From: Hypomyces perniciosus
Lineage: Eukaryota > Ascomycota > Sordariomycetes > Hypocreales > Hypocreaceae
DNA: 64,000 bases
Reading direction: 5' to 3'
Assembly (NCBI GenBank): GCA_008477525.1
Contig: SPDT01000007.1
Location: 4,278,001 to 4,342,000, forward strand
Position 1 is the first letter of the stretch, and each line of letters opens with the position of its first letter. A program made the position numbers and the translations under genes. The notes below the pieces were generated by a model. It worked only from the letters and a program-made list of their open reading frames with translations, was not told the origin of the DNA and ran no database searches. Shown here piece by piece: positions 12,334-23,571 of this stretch.

Positions 12334-13215
12334 CGCAAGTCTGTTTGGAAAAGAACCACAACTTCTTCAAGACACAATAAGGAATACCAAAGGTGGAAGT
12401 CAACACTCGAGGCTAAGGTTAAGTCCTATCGGGCTAGGCAAACGTTGTATGCAGGTATATCCCACTATTCAATTATTTTGTTATTGTAAAGAAATTTAGG
12501 TTCGAGTGTTGATAGAGGTTGAAAGTAAGACGGTGAGGATGAGGGTGAAGGCGGTATAAGTAAGGGGATACGACCCTCCGAGGATCGGTTCCCCGCGAGA
12601 GTGTATTTAGGAGGGGTAGAGTTAGTGATGAGTGAGAATAACACCATAAAAAGAGTCCCATGCAAGAAGAACAGGGATAGCTAATTAAGAGCAGAAAGGG
12701 AAAGAAAAGGGAGTAAAAGGGAGAAAATAAATAGGAAATAGAATTGAGGGTCGTTCAAGCCATGACTTGGGTTGAATCGTTGTCAGGCACTGATACGTTT
12801 ATCCACCAGGGCCAGGTATATGGTGATGGAATAGGCTGCCCGGAAATATGCGGTATCATTCACACTCACTACCCAATAGTAGGCAGCCTCTGCTTGCAAT
12901 ATCAGCGGCACCTTTGACCGGCAAAACGTATTCGAGAACTATGCCAGAGCTCATATTCCGAGGAGATAACCCTCGTAACTTCGAGCAATATTCCAAACCT
13001 ACCTAACTGAGGCTAGCATTGAAGTTAGTAAATCCTAACATCTCATTGGCCTGCTGGCTCTGTGACGTTGGGCATCGGAGCTAGTCGGAATGACTAAGCA
13101 CATCGGAAAACCTCGAAACTAAGGCCACAAACCGTCCTAGCAAAGCTTCTAGCCGAGCAAGTGGGAAGATTTCATCAAACCGCTCAATTGATCATCAATC
13201 CCCCAAACCTTCGCC
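12334..13215. other. Divergent promoter region between the GH36 gene and MAS1
   Basis: This 882-bp stretch has purine-rich runs at about 12,680-12,750 and no supported ORF. It serves two divergent promoters. Confidence 0.5.
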
Positions 13216-14906
13216 ATGGCGTCCCGCAGACTAGCTTTGAACCTCTCGCAAGGCCTGCGAACCCGTGCTGGTCTGTCGGCCGCCGGTGCCCTGCGACGAG
13301 GCTTCGCCACGCCGTCCACCGTCGGCAAAACTCAGACGACAACCCTCAAGAACGGACTGACCGTGAGCGCCATCACCGCGGGCCAATTGGCCTTGAATCA
13401 CATTCAGAGGCGCCTAGTTCGCTAACCAAGGAGCACCAGGTCGCCACAGAGTACTCACCATGGGCGCAGACGTCAACCGTGGGAATGTGGATTGACGCCG
13501 GCTCCCGTGCCGAGACGAACGAGACGAACGGCACCGCACACTTCCTCGAGCACCTGGCTTTCAAGGTGGGACATCAAGGCCCGATATGATGTGCGCACGA
13601 TTCTGACTGGCATTCTAAGGGCACCGCGAGGCGATCCCAGCAGCAATTGGAGCTCGAGATCGAGAACATGGGCGGCCACCTGAACGCCTACACCTCGGTT
13701 AGTCGTGGACCACGAGGACGCATCAGAAGGATCCAACTAACATCACCATCTTTAGCGTGAGAACACTGTCTACTTCGCAAAGGCCTTCAACTCCGATATC
13801 CCCCAGTGCGTCGACATTCTTTCCGATATCCTCCAGAACTCCAAGCTCGAGGAGTCTGCCATCGAGCGCGAGCGCGACGTCATTCTGCGCGAGTCCGAGG
13901 AGGTTGAGAAGCAGGTCGAGGAGGTTGTTTTTGACCACCTACACGCCACCGCTTTCCAGCACCAGCCCCTTGGCCGAACCATCCTCGGACCTCGCCAGAA
14001 CATCCGTGATATCACTCGAACTGAGCTTGTCAACTACATCAAGAGCAACTACACTGCCGACCGCATGGTTCTCGCCGCTTCTGGTGGCGTTCCCCACGAG
14101 CAGCTGGTTGAGCTTGCCGAGAAGCACTTCGCTGGTCTCCCCAGCAAGGGACCTGCGAACCACGCGTACATCCTGTCTAAGCAGAAGGCTGATTTCGTCG
14201 GCTCCGATGTCCGCGTTCGTGATGACACCATGTCCACTGCCAACGTTGCCATCGCTGTTGAGGGTGTTAGCTGGAACTCTGAGGATTACTTCACTGCTCT
14301 GGTCACTCAGGCTATTGTGGGCAACTACGACAAGGCCATGGGCAACGCTCCCCACCAGGGCAGCAAGCTCAGCGGCTATGTTCACAAGCACGACCTGGCC
14401 AACAGCTTCATGAGCTTCTCCACCAGCTACAGCGACACCGGGTATGTCTGAACAGAGATTACGCTTCCTTTTTCTCCCCCCATTCACTAAGATGACGTGC
14501 TAATATTTAACTCAGTCTGTGGGGTATCTACCTGGTCACTGACAACTACACCCAACTCGACGATCTGGTCCACTTCGCCATCAAGGAGTGGATGCGTCTC
14601 TGCACCAACGTCAGCGAGGCCGAGGTCGAGCGTGCCAAGGCTCAACTGAAGGCCTCCGTCCTGTTGTCTCTTGACGGCACTACCGCCGTTGCCGAGGACA
14701 TTGGCCGCCAGCTCGTTACCACCGGCCGCCGAATGAACCCTGCTGAGATTGAGCGCAGGATCGATGCCATCACCGACAAGGACGTCATGGACTTTGCCAA
14801 CCGAAAGCTCTGGGACCAGGACATTGCCATCAGTGCTGTTGGCAAGATTGAGGCGTTGTTCCCTTACCAGAGACTGAGGAACACCATGAAGCCTATGTTT
14901 TCGTAG
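13216..14906 (+). CDS. MAS1: Mitochondrial processing peptidase beta subunit
   Basis: Exons are 13216-13362, 13440-13565, 13620-13697, 13756-14441 and 14516-14906 (475 aa). An Arg-rich N terminus ([17 protein letters not shown]) is a typical matrix presequence. The M16 zinc motif HFLEH lies at H83-E86-H87, with the distal ligand E163 inside RDVILRE, which fits the HXXEH-X76-E pattern of the catalytic beta subunit. It cleaves presequences of imported proteins in the matrix, with the alpha subunit as partner. In Neurospora the same protein (PEP) is also the core 1 subunit of complex III. All junctions restore the conserved frame (GLT-VATEY, AFK-GTARR, YTS-RENTVYF, DTG-LWGIYL). Intron density is highest near the 5' end. 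Confidence 0.95.
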
Positions 14907-15476
14907 AGAGGGGCAGGTCGGGATGTCATAAAAAACAAAGACTCGGGTATAGAGTGTATGAGATACCGTTTTTAAAGACCTAGTGTACCATAAATTTCCC
15001 ACGTTCTTCCTAGGTCTTGCGGAGTTGCTTGTGTTGTGACAGGTGCTTCTTGTTGTCTCCCTGATTCTGGCTTCTATCGAGCATTTGGATACTCGCAAAA
15101 ACAAGGTCTTGCATGAAGTAACGATGTGAAGCACAACACATCAATCAATCTGCGATGATGCTAAAATAATAACACGGCTAGTGTTGCTGGGACTGGGTGG
15201 TTTGAAAGTTTTGTCATAATAAGTGATGAGGACGGACATTATTTGTCGTCTTCACGGCGTGTAGGTGTCAAATTACCCAAGACGAAGCGCCGGGCCCCTG
15301 AAGCTTTTCTCTATCTGATGATAAAAGAGAGAATTATCCGATGGTTTTCCTTGCCCTCCTGAGGGATCTCAACTCCGAGAACGCCAACCCAGATTAGTCC
15401 CCAACGCTTCCAAAAAAATCTAAAGCCCAGATTGTCGCAAAAGGGCGAGAGACTTGCGACTGGTTCAAAGAGTGAT
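14907..15476. other. Convergent intergenic gap between MAS1 and TAF9
   Basis: This 570-bp stretch holds 3' flanks only. It contains no supported ORF and no repeat family member. Confidence 0.5.
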
Positions 15477-16256
15477 CTAGCCGTCCTCGGCCATTTCTGC
15501 ATCCACGTCGTCGCCAAACACATCATCCACTGTTCCTCCCTCTACTCCGTCGCCACCAACGTCCTCGGGGTTTGGTCCTTCAATGCCCTCCATTGCATCT
15601 CCGCCCTGCTGGGAATTCGTGTCTGAATCGTCCTCTATATCGGCCTCATCCCACATATCCTTGAGTCCCCAACTCGTTCCACTGAGCACAAATCGCTCGC
15701 TCGGCAGTCGCACACCCCATTCATTCGGCACAATCTTGGGAAGTGAGACCTTGTTCCTTTCTCTCGCCAATTCTTGCATGTACTCCTTGCTGATACCACC
15801 TCCACTGCTACCCCCGCGGAATTGAAAGCCCAAGCGCGCAGCGATCGCGAGCTTCACGGCATTTGCGCTTACGCTAGCATCACCAGATGGCGCGGCGGTA
15901 GCGCCACCTGAGCCTGCTGCTTTTCCGCCCGCCTGTGTGATATACGGGTCACCTGAGAGGTGTAATGCGTCGTTGAGGACGGAGGAGGTGTGGCGGTAGG
16001 CAAAATCTAGAAGGAGCAGCGGTACTCGTTGTTCGTAGGAGGTGACTCCTTGGGAGGTAAGGAGAAGCTCTACAAGGCGCGAATCGCGTGGGCGCGGTGC
16101 GGAGGATGCCTGTGAAGGTGCAGATGGTTGTTGTTGGGTGGACTGGGTGACAGGAGGTTGGCTGGTCGTCGTGGTTTGCGTATTGGGTATAGTGGTTTGA
16201 GATGCATTGGCGGATGCAGCGGTTACACCGTTCGTCTGGGGTTGGCTTGAAGACAT
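15477..16256 (-). CDS. TAF9: TFIID/SAGA subunit TAF9 (histone-fold)
   Basis: This is a single exon of 259 aa. The first 55 residues are rich in Ser, Thr, Gln and Pro. The histone fold begins at about residue 57 (PRDSRLVELLLTSQGVTSYE) and continues through the long helix VPLLLLDFAYRHTSSVLNDA. The third helix is at SANAVKLAIAARLGFQF. The two halves are separated by a Gly/Ala/Ser-rich insert (about 110-130) that replaces the short loop of yeast and animal TAF9. A conserved TAF9 C-terminal segment (LPKIVPNEWGVRLPSERF) follows, then an acidic tail. It pairs with TAF6 in TFIID and SAGA (family knowledge). The gene is divergent from HIS4. Confidence 0.9.
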   Translation of the reverse strand: MSSSQPQTNGVTAASANASQTTIPNTQTTTTSQPPVTQSTQQQPSAPSQASSAPRPRDSRLVELLLTSQGVTSYEQRVPLLLLDFAYRHTSSVLNDALHLSGDPYITQAGGKAAGSGGATAAPSGDASVSANAVKLAIAARLGFQFRGGSSGGGISKEYMQELARERNKVSLPKIVPNEWGVRLPSERFVLSGTSWGLKDMWDEADIEDDSDTNSQQGGDAMEGIEGPNPEDVGGDGVEGGTVDDVFGDDVDAEMAEDG

Positions 16257-17011
16257 GGTGAAGGGCGTCTCGGGGAGTCTGAACTAGTCGAGGTGGTTGT
16301 CCAGATGAGGGAGTGGTAGAGAAGATGAGATGGAGAGAGCTTGTGCAGTCGCGCAGAGTCGGCGCGCCGCGTTGGAGTGCAGTCGCAGGAGCTTTTTATA
16401 TAGCTTCTTTGTTCGCAGGGTTCCTATTTGCCAGCTTGGGTCTTGAAAGAAGTGCAAATTGCATTTCCTTGTGAGTGTGTAGAGGAGGGTTTTGATCACT
16501 TATTGTTGTATATAATGCACGAGGCAACAATAGTAATAGCAGAGGCATTCACAAGCACCTAGGTAGCCATTGATGCAGGTTGTTGAGTGTTCGGCAGCTC
16601 TTTAATCCGAAAAGACACCAAGAGGTGTGCACAGACCACACATTAAATACCAGTCCAATGAGACGAGAGTCATTCATTGCTGCTGCACAGTGAAGTCACT
16701 TTTTTCTAGCAGAGTATTAGTAGTAGCCTACGAAGTACGAATTACAGCAGCGCTTTCGGTGGAGGGGCTCTGCAAAATGATCGCTGTAAGAATGACAAAC
16801 CCCACCAAAAAATCACTGCCGCCGATTCCCATTCCGATGGATTCTTCTTCTGGCTTGCTTGAGTCATTGATGCGCAAAAGCCCATTAGCAAGATAGACCG
16901 TTTTCTTATATATTGTCCCTTGATCCTCTTTCTGTTTCCTCCTATTCCTACGCCACATTGACTCGCAGTTAAGAGTATCTTGTTGAGAGTATACTCCTCA
17001 GTTTGCCCCTC
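16257..17011. other. Divergent promoter region TAF9/HIS4
   Basis: This 755-bp region has no gene. It includes a perfect Gcn4/CPC1 heptamer at 16860-16866, half-site-like sequences at 16667 (gagtcatt) and 16959 (tgactc), and one TACGAAGTAC word at 16729-16738. Confidence 0.6.
16860..16866. promoter_or_regulatory. Gcn4/CPC1-type binding site upstream of HIS4
   Basis: The sequence TGAGTCA is identical to the consensus for Gcn4/CPC1/CpcA, the bZIP activator of amino-acid biosynthesis. It lies about 146 bp before the HIS4 ATG, a usual distance. HIS4/his-3 genes are classical general-control targets, so cross-pathway regulation is likely. Confidence 0.6.
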
Positions 17012-19666
17012 ATGGAGACGGCACTTCCTCTACCGTTCCTTATCGGCGTAGCCATCCCACCAGGGCTCGCCAATCTCGACGGCCTCAGTCGCGAAGAGGT
17101 GTCTCTTCTGGGCAGTCCGTTCCTGGAGGCGACGCCGCAGATTCTGGACAAGCTGTCTCGATTTTTCAAGCGCCACAGCTCCGAATTCAATGCTCACCTC
17201 GATGCGACCAGCCTAGAATCGCCAGACGATGTGCTTGCTCTGCTTGATGGCGGGGCACGCAGAGTGTTCGTTGCGCCAGAAACGCTTTCACAATACACAG
17301 AGCTGGGCGCAAGAGTGCTGCCCGTCGTATCAAAGCCAGACCTGTCTGCGGCTTCTGACCACGGACTATTAATCAAGGATTTCGACCCTAAAAATGTCGA
17401 TTTGGACAAGTTTGCTGAGGAGGCCCGCGCAAAGAAAATCAACATCCTCTACTTGAAGCCGGTACCGGAAGTCGCTTTGGAGCAGTTCATTGAGGCTGCG
17501 CAAAAGTGCCATGCAGTTCCCATCCTCCCCTCGACGGGTTTGACGACGGATAAGTCTGATAGCAGCAAGGTTTTGCTGTCCAAGATTATTGCAAATTATT
17601 GGAAGTCGGACCGCGCTGATGGCCTCATCCCAACCGTAGTCACTGATGAATCCGGCATTGCCCTGGGATTGGCATACTCAAGCGAGGAAAGCATTTTGGA
17701 AGCTTTGCGAACGCAGACTGGTGTCTATCAAAGCCGGAAGAGAGGGCTGTGGATCAAGGGTGCCACGTCCGGAGACACCCAGGAGCTCATTCGCATCGCT
17801 TTGGACTGCGATAACGATACCCTAAAATTCGCTGTGAACCAAAAGGGCCGATTCTGCCATCTGGAGCAATCCGGATGCTTTGGAGACCTGACTGGCATCG
17901 CTGCCCTGGAGCAGACCCTGAAATCTAGAAAGGAGTCTGCCCCCGCAGGCTCATACACTGCAAGACTATTCTCTGACGAAAAGTTGCTCAGGGCTAAGAT
18001 TATGGAGGAGGCGGAGGAGCTTTGTGACGCAAAGACCCCTCAGGAGGTAGCTTTTGAAGCAGCTGATTTGATCTACTTTGCGTTGGCGAGGGCCGTCAGC
18101 GCTGGTGTGAGCTTGGCTGATATCGAGGCTAACCTAGATGCTAAGAGCCTGAAGGTTAAGAGAAGGACGGGCGATGCCAAGGGGAAATGGGCAGAAAAGG
18201 AGGGTATCAAGCCGACGACCCCCGCTGCCCCTGTGAAGCCAACGGAGCCAGAGGAGTCTAAAGACGATCGAATTGTCATGCAGAGAATCGACGCAGCAGC
18301 TGCAACAGAAACTGAGCTCCTAGAGATACTGAAACGCCCTTCTCAAAAGTCACCAGATGCCATCTTAAAGATTATCACACCAATCATCGACGATGTCCGC
18401 AAAAACGGAGACAAGGCTGTTCTCTCATACACCCACAAGTTTGAAAGGGCTACATCCTTGACTTCTCCTGTTCTCAAGGCACCTTATCCCAAGGAAATGA
18501 TGGATCTCCCCCCTGAGACGATCAAGGCCATTGACACTTCATTTGAAAACATCCGAAAGTTCCACGCTGCCCAGAAGGAGGAGAAACCCCTCCAGGTTGA
18601 GACGATGCCCGGTGTTGTCTGCAGCCGTTTCTCAAGACCCATCGAGAGAGTTGGTCTCTACGTTCCTGGCGGCACGGCTGTCCTGCCGAGTACCGCTCTG
18701 ATGCTCGGTGTCCCGGCCATGGTCGCAGGCTGCAAGAAGATTGTCCTTGCCTCTCCGCCTCGGTCAGACGGCAGTATCACTCCTGAGATTGTCTATGTCG
18801 CCCACAAAGTCGGCGCTGAGAGCATCGTCCTTGCGGGTGGTGCCCAGGCAGTCGCCGCCATGGCATACGGCACCGAGAGCGTGAGCAAGGTGGACAAGAT
18901 CCTGGGACCTGGCAATCAATTCGTCACAGCGGCCAAGATGCACGTAAGCAACGACACCAACGCTGGAGTTGGCATCGACATGCCCGCTGGTCCATCGGAG
19001 GTCCTCGTCATTGCGGACAAGGAGGCCAACCCTGCCTTTGTTGCCTCGGATCTGCTCTCTCAGGCTGAGCACGGTGTTGACAGTCAGGTCATTCTGATTG
19101 CAGTCGACCTTTCAGAGGAGCAACTCAAGGCTATCGAAGATGAAGTCCACAACCAGGCTATGGCCTTGCCAAGAGTTGACATTGTTCGCGGATCAATCGC
19201 GCACTCTGTTTCAGTGCTTGTCAAGACTATCGACGAGGCAATGCGCATCAGCAACGAGTACGCCCCAGAGCACCTGATCCTGCAGGTCAAGGACGCCCCC
19301 AAGATCGTCGACCTAGTCATGAACGCCGGCAGTGTCTTCATAGGAGAGTGGACCCCAGAAAGCGTGGGCGATTACTCCGCCGGCGTGAACCACTCACTAC
19401 GTAAGTTCATCCCGTTACTTCACCTCGCCACATGTTGCCTTGGCGAATCACCCGAGCTAACCGGCTATATAGCAACATACGGTTTTGCCAAGCAATACTC
19501 TGGCGTTAACCTCGGCTCATTCATGAAGCACATTACCAGCTCCAACCTGACAGCCGATGGTCTGCGGAATGTTGGCGAGGCAGTCATGCAGCTAGCCAAG
19601 GTGGAAGAGTTGGAGGCTCACAGGAGGGCTGTTGAGATTCGAATCCAGCACATGAATGGACAGTAA
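17012..19666 (+). CDS. HIS4: Trifunctional histidine biosynthesis protein HIS4
   Basis: Exons are 17012-19400 and 19473-19666 (860 aa). Three enzymes are fused in order: phosphoribosyl-AMP cyclohydrolase (about 225-300, LDCDNDTLKFAVNQ and FCH), phosphoribosyl-ATP pyrophosphohydrolase (about 310-400, KIMEEAEEL and EAADLIYFALAR) and histidinol dehydrogenase (about 430-855, GLYVPGGTAVLPSTALMLGVP, LGPGNQFVTAAK, LLSQAEHG). They catalyse steps 2, 3 and the last two steps of histidine synthesis. The 72-nt intron has no in-frame stop, so a naive ORF runs through it; its removal gives NHSLPTYGFAKQYSG, which is the conserved sequence. Length and order match Saccharomyces HIS4 and Neurospora his-3. Regulation by CPC1 is suggested by TGAGTCA upstream. 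Confidence 0.95.
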   Translation: METALPLPFLIGVAIPPGLANLDGLSREEVSLLGSPFLEATPQILDKLSRFFKRHSSEFNAHLDATSLESPDDVLALLDGGARRVFVAPETLSQYTELGARVLPVVSKPDLSAASDHGLLIKDFDPKNVDLDKFAEEARAKKINILYLKPVPEVALEQFIEAAQKCHAVPILPSTGLTTDKSDSSKVLLSKIIANYWKSDRADGLIPTVVTDESGIALGLAYSSEESILEALRTQTGVYQSRKRGLWIKGATSGDTQELIRIALDCDNDTLKFAVNQKGRFCHLEQSGCFGDLTGIAALEQTLKSRKESAPAGSYTARLFSDEKLLRAKIMEEAEELCDAKTPQEVAFEAADLIYFALARAVSAGVSLADIEANLDAKSLKVKRRTGDAKGKWAEKEGIKPTTPAAPVKPTEPEESKDDRIVMQRIDAAAATETELLEILKRPSQKSPDAILKIITPIIDDVRKNGDKAVLSYTHKFERATSLTSPVLKAPYPKEMMDLPPETIKAIDTSFENIRKFHAAQKEEKPLQVETMPGVVCSRFSRPIERVGLYVPGGTAVLPSTALMLGVPAMVAGCKKIVLASPPRSDGSITPEIVYVAHKVGAESIVLAGGAQAVAAMAYGTESVSKVDKILGPGNQFVTAAKMHVSNDTNAGVGIDMPAGPSEVLVIADKEANPAFVASDLLSQAEHGVDSQVILIAVDLSEEQLKAIEDEVHNQAMALPRVDIVRGSIAHSVSVLVKTIDEAMRISNEYAPEHLILQVKDAPKIVDLVMNAGSVFIGEWTPESVGDYSAGVNHSLRKFIPLLHLATCCLGESPELTGYIATYGFAKQYSGVNLGSFMKHITSSNLTADGLRNVGEAVMQLAKVEELEAHRRAVEIRIQHMNGQ

Positions 19667-20322
19667 AAGAAACACAAAAAGAAAAATTCTGTCTCTTTTG
19701 TTTTTTAGGATACGGGGGTTTAGGGGTCCTTAGAAAGGTTCAAAACCAAAATTTATGGGCATTGTGATCTATCTTGTTGCTTATACAGAAAACTGAAGAC
19801 CACCGCTTCAAAGCCCCTTTCTATCAAAGTAACCATAGCGTTGAGGCTCTCTCCGCCTGATACAGGAGACTGTTGAGAAGAAAAAAAAGTTTCCGCAGCC
19901 ATCCTATCTATAAGAAGCACTGGACGACAAAGACATGAACTTGCGTTCATAAGAAGCACAAATCTTCCCTCCCCGCCCTTTCTACACGGCTTTCAAGATA
20001 CTTCCAGATATATGTATGCCAAAGTGGGAAAAGAAAAACCCAACGCCACGCTATGCCTATGCCATGATATGAAACCCATCCCATCTTTCCAACATCAAGC
20101 CATTCGGCATTGCCTTTGCTACACTCTCTATCATGCCCCTCGCAGTAATGCCAGCAACGCAGGAAATTGCAGCGGCCAATGTCGAGCCCGAAAAGAACAC
20201 CTCGGAATGCTAAAATGCACTTCTCATGGCGAATCGGGCGAAGGCCGAATCTCCACAGGTACTTCGACGAGTGGTAGATCATTCTCTTCGGCTTCTCGAT
20301 GATCATACTGCACCACTTAGCT
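19667..20322. other. Convergent intergenic gap between HIS4 and PAH1
   Basis: This 656-bp region holds the two 3' flanks. Short open frames on both strands have no recognisable content. Confidence 0.5.
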
Positions 20323-22582
20323 TTATTTCTTGATTTGCTTTCCCATAGACAAGTGACCAACCCCAGTTATAATTTCGGCAGGGACGTCCTCAACAACTTG
20401 CGTCTCATTCTCTGAGACCTCGCCCTCCTCCTCATCCATCTCGTCGTCCTCGTTTTCTTCGTCGTCAGCATCATCATCTTCGACACTCTCCGTGATGGAG
20501 TTACCCATTCGGTCATCTGCCTCCTCGTCCACGGATTCGTGCGAGATGTAGCTATCTCCAAGGCCATCGCCGATTTCTTCGTCTTCATCTTCAGTGTAGG
20601 TGCTGCCTTGATCATCTTGGTCCTCATCTTCACTGCCGCTTGCGGAGAAATCATCAACCTGGAGAGGGTCGTCTCTCCAGTACATGAAGTCCGTGTACTC
20701 TTCTCTTCCACCTCTAACCAAGGTGTCAACCGGTGGGAAATAGTGATCTACGACTTCATTGATGTTGACGTAGGTCATTTTGAGCTTGTTAAGACTTAGG
20801 AGATCAAGTGAGACTTCGGAATTGGAGTTGATGGTGAAAATTCTGGTCCTCGGAACATCGACAGTTCGGTATGAGATCTGATCCGTGAGACGGTTGCCGA
20901 AGCCCGCGTAAAAAGGGCCTCCATCAGGACCATAGAGGTTTCGAATGTCTCGAAGAGTAGCCATCTTGAAAACATGAGGCTTGCGTAGATAGACTTCACG
21001 ACGCAGAGCCGCCATAGTTCGATCTGGGGACAGAATCGTCGGTCCATGGGGCATCTTGAAGCCTTCCTGAACAATGTTGTTGAGGTAGGCTCTAGTTGTG
21101 TCTGCCTGACCAACCGACCGACTTGTCAGGTACATGATATTGTACCCATTCAATTCGATATCGCTATAAAGCTTTGCGATTCCCGAATGGGTCCAATCTC
21201 GGCCGATCATGTTTAAAACGTGGCCAAGGGCATCAGATTTGGTGATGGTGCCATCGATATCTGAGATAACCACGGGTGTATCGTGCTTCCAGAGATACAA
21301 ATTGGCAGAGCATGTTGCTCGGTTGACCGTGAAGCTCATGGAATTTTCACCGGATTTCAAACTCAAGTCCTTCAACTGGTCACTAGTCAATCGAAGTGTT
21401 TTGGCGTAGCTCCTGGTTGGTAGCGAACCAGTTGGGGTGCGAGGAGGTGTCTGCATCCCTACGCCAGCATCAGATTCTGCGCGTCGATGACTGGGTACGT
21501 GTGGCGTAGTCGTCATATCGCTTCCATCGCTCTGATAGCCAGGGTCGGAAACTGCGTCGGCTGCGACGGTACGACGATGTGCTTGCAGAGATGACTCAAT
21601 AGTCTTGTTCATAGCAGCCTGTTTGGCGTCCTCACTGCTGTAGACCCAGAGGTTCCCTTCTTCATCAAAGCCAAAGAGAGCTCCGATATCGTAATTGCCA
21701 TCCATTTCCTCGGAGAGGATGTTCCTCGCAAGAATTTCTGCGCGAAGCATGTCCTCCTCGCTGCTCTTGAATCCAGTCATGTCCAACATAAGATCTCCCG
21801 TCTCGGTAATATGCGTGGGAATGTTGACTGCAGATAAACCCTTCGAGAGGGCCCTGGCACGCTCTATGGCTTCCTTTGGCCCTAGGGGCGGGGGGCTTTG
21901 TGATCTCTCCGATACTGGTGAATTTGCGCCATCACCAGATTCTTCGTCATCAAGGTGGGATGCGCGTGCCGACGGCCGCAGAGCATCATCGCTATGCGGG
22001 CGATTGAGGGTTGCGGACCAGTCACCAGATACAGGTCGACTGTTAGACAGATTCGGGGAAGATGACAACGGTGTAAGCATGCCTGAAACTAGGTGAGCGA
22101 GGAACAAGGCATGTAGAGTAAAAGGAGAACATACCATGCTCATCTGGTAAAGGCTGAATGATGGAAGGTGACGGTCGATGGGGTCTTCCAGGTTCCCCAT
22201 CAAGCTCGAGAAGATCGGGGTCCTGCAATCCAGGTGTAGACTCTTCCGGTCCGAGAGGCGGGCTACTTGCGGGGGAAACAAGCGGCGACGTCTGCATAGA
22301 CTCGGGGATCGAATCGGAGGTTTCGAAAACAAAGAAAGCCTCTCCACCCTCTCCCAGCTTCATGGAATAATTTTGCTTTACGCCATTGACACGGAACTCG
22401 ACCTTCTTCTCGTACGGCCGCAAGAGCGAGAACTTGCCGAAGCGGACATGGAACGGAGAGCAGGCCAAAGTGCCATCATCACGCTCGACAACAATAACGT
22501 CAATGGCACCGCTCAGTGTTGCTGGATTGATGGAGTTCCATGCTGTCGAAACCGAGTCGCTGAGGTTTCTGACGTACTGCAT
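20323..22582 (-). CDS. PAH1: Lipin-type phosphatidate phosphatase
   Basis: Exons on the minus strand are 22582-22135 and 22082-20323 (735 aa). The N-terminal lipin domain (NLIP) starts at residue 1 (MQYVRNLSDSVSTAWNSINPATLSGAIDVIVV). After a Ser/Pro-rich middle comes the catalytic haloacid-dehalogenase-like domain with DIDGT (D424, D426, T428), followed by KSDALGHVLNMIGRDWTHSGIAKLY. The C terminus is a long acidic tail (about 630-720). It converts phosphatidate to diacylglycerol at the ER and nuclear membrane, needs Mg2+, and in yeast is controlled by phosphorylation and Nem1-Spo7 (family knowledge). The 52-nt intron joins PDEHG to MLTPLSSSPN. Confidence 0.95.
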
Positions 22583-23571
22583 CGCTGTTGACCGCGGGTT
22601 GAGAGGGCCAAGATGCCGCGGCTGGAAGCTTGTGATAGCAGCCCCGTATATCAGGTATGACGGTAGATAGCTGGTCGATTGCTTGTCTGTTGCTGCGGGC
22701 GTGGGAACGTCAAGGTCAATCGACGGATTGGAGAGTGCTGGCGATCGAAATGTTTGTTGGGATGTCGTTGGTGGCGTCGAGGGAAGATGTCGTTCTATGG
22801 GATGACATGTGACGATGGAGGCAACGGCCGATTACACAGCGAACCAAGGAGCGTGAGATAGTAGTAGTAAGTAGTATGTACAAGGCCAGAAGAGACCTGG
22901 GGGATGGCGAGAAGAAAGAAGAAAAAATAATAAAAGGCGCCAAGGAGCTGTGGTCGGCGGGTGCCGGTCATGGATTGTTGAGGAATGCTACGATCCGTCC
23001 AACAAGAGACAATGCCGTATTTTGGCCGGAGGCACATGATCTAACGTGTCGCGGATATTCGTTCGGTTGATCAAGAGCCGTGGGCACTGGCAAGGTACTT
23101 TCGACTTTCGGTGTACTTGGTGTCTTTGTGGGTCAGGGGAACTAGGCCGCTGAAAACGGGCTGTCGGCGAGAATCCGGAGTACTGCCAGGTCTTGGGTAC
23201 ATTTTGTTCGCCGAGGTGATCCCATCATGTGTTCAATCTGCGCACTGAGTCTTGGACCATGCAAAACAACGTAAGCCCCAACAATGCAAGGTCTTATGTC
23301 TTATGGATGACTGATCCTGCAACGTTTATGCAGTGCTCCATACGAAGTACACTAAGCCATGATGCATAATATCGGGTCCTGATCCATTACAACGTTCCAA
23401 TACCCAAACAACCGCTCACAAAAGAGACCCAAGCCGACTCCAGCTGCCCAAGTACGCCATACGTGTAGAGAGATGGTTGAAATTCCTTTCTTTAAGTCGG
23501 TCATTCTACTCGTAGGTAGTTTTTCTAAGGAGATTGGTGTCCCAGCAGGGTGATCCCGTGAATGTGTTGGA
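22583..23571. other. Intergenic gap upstream of PAH1
   Basis: This 989-bp region carries the PAH1 promoter and the 3' flank of the oxoamine-synthase gene. It has one TACGAAGTAC copy at 23341-23350 and no supported ORF. Confidence 0.5.

Noticed and set aside
13770..14487. Antisense frames of up to 218 codons across MAS1 exon 4
   Set aside because: They are mirror frames of a strongly biased coding exon with no independent evidence.
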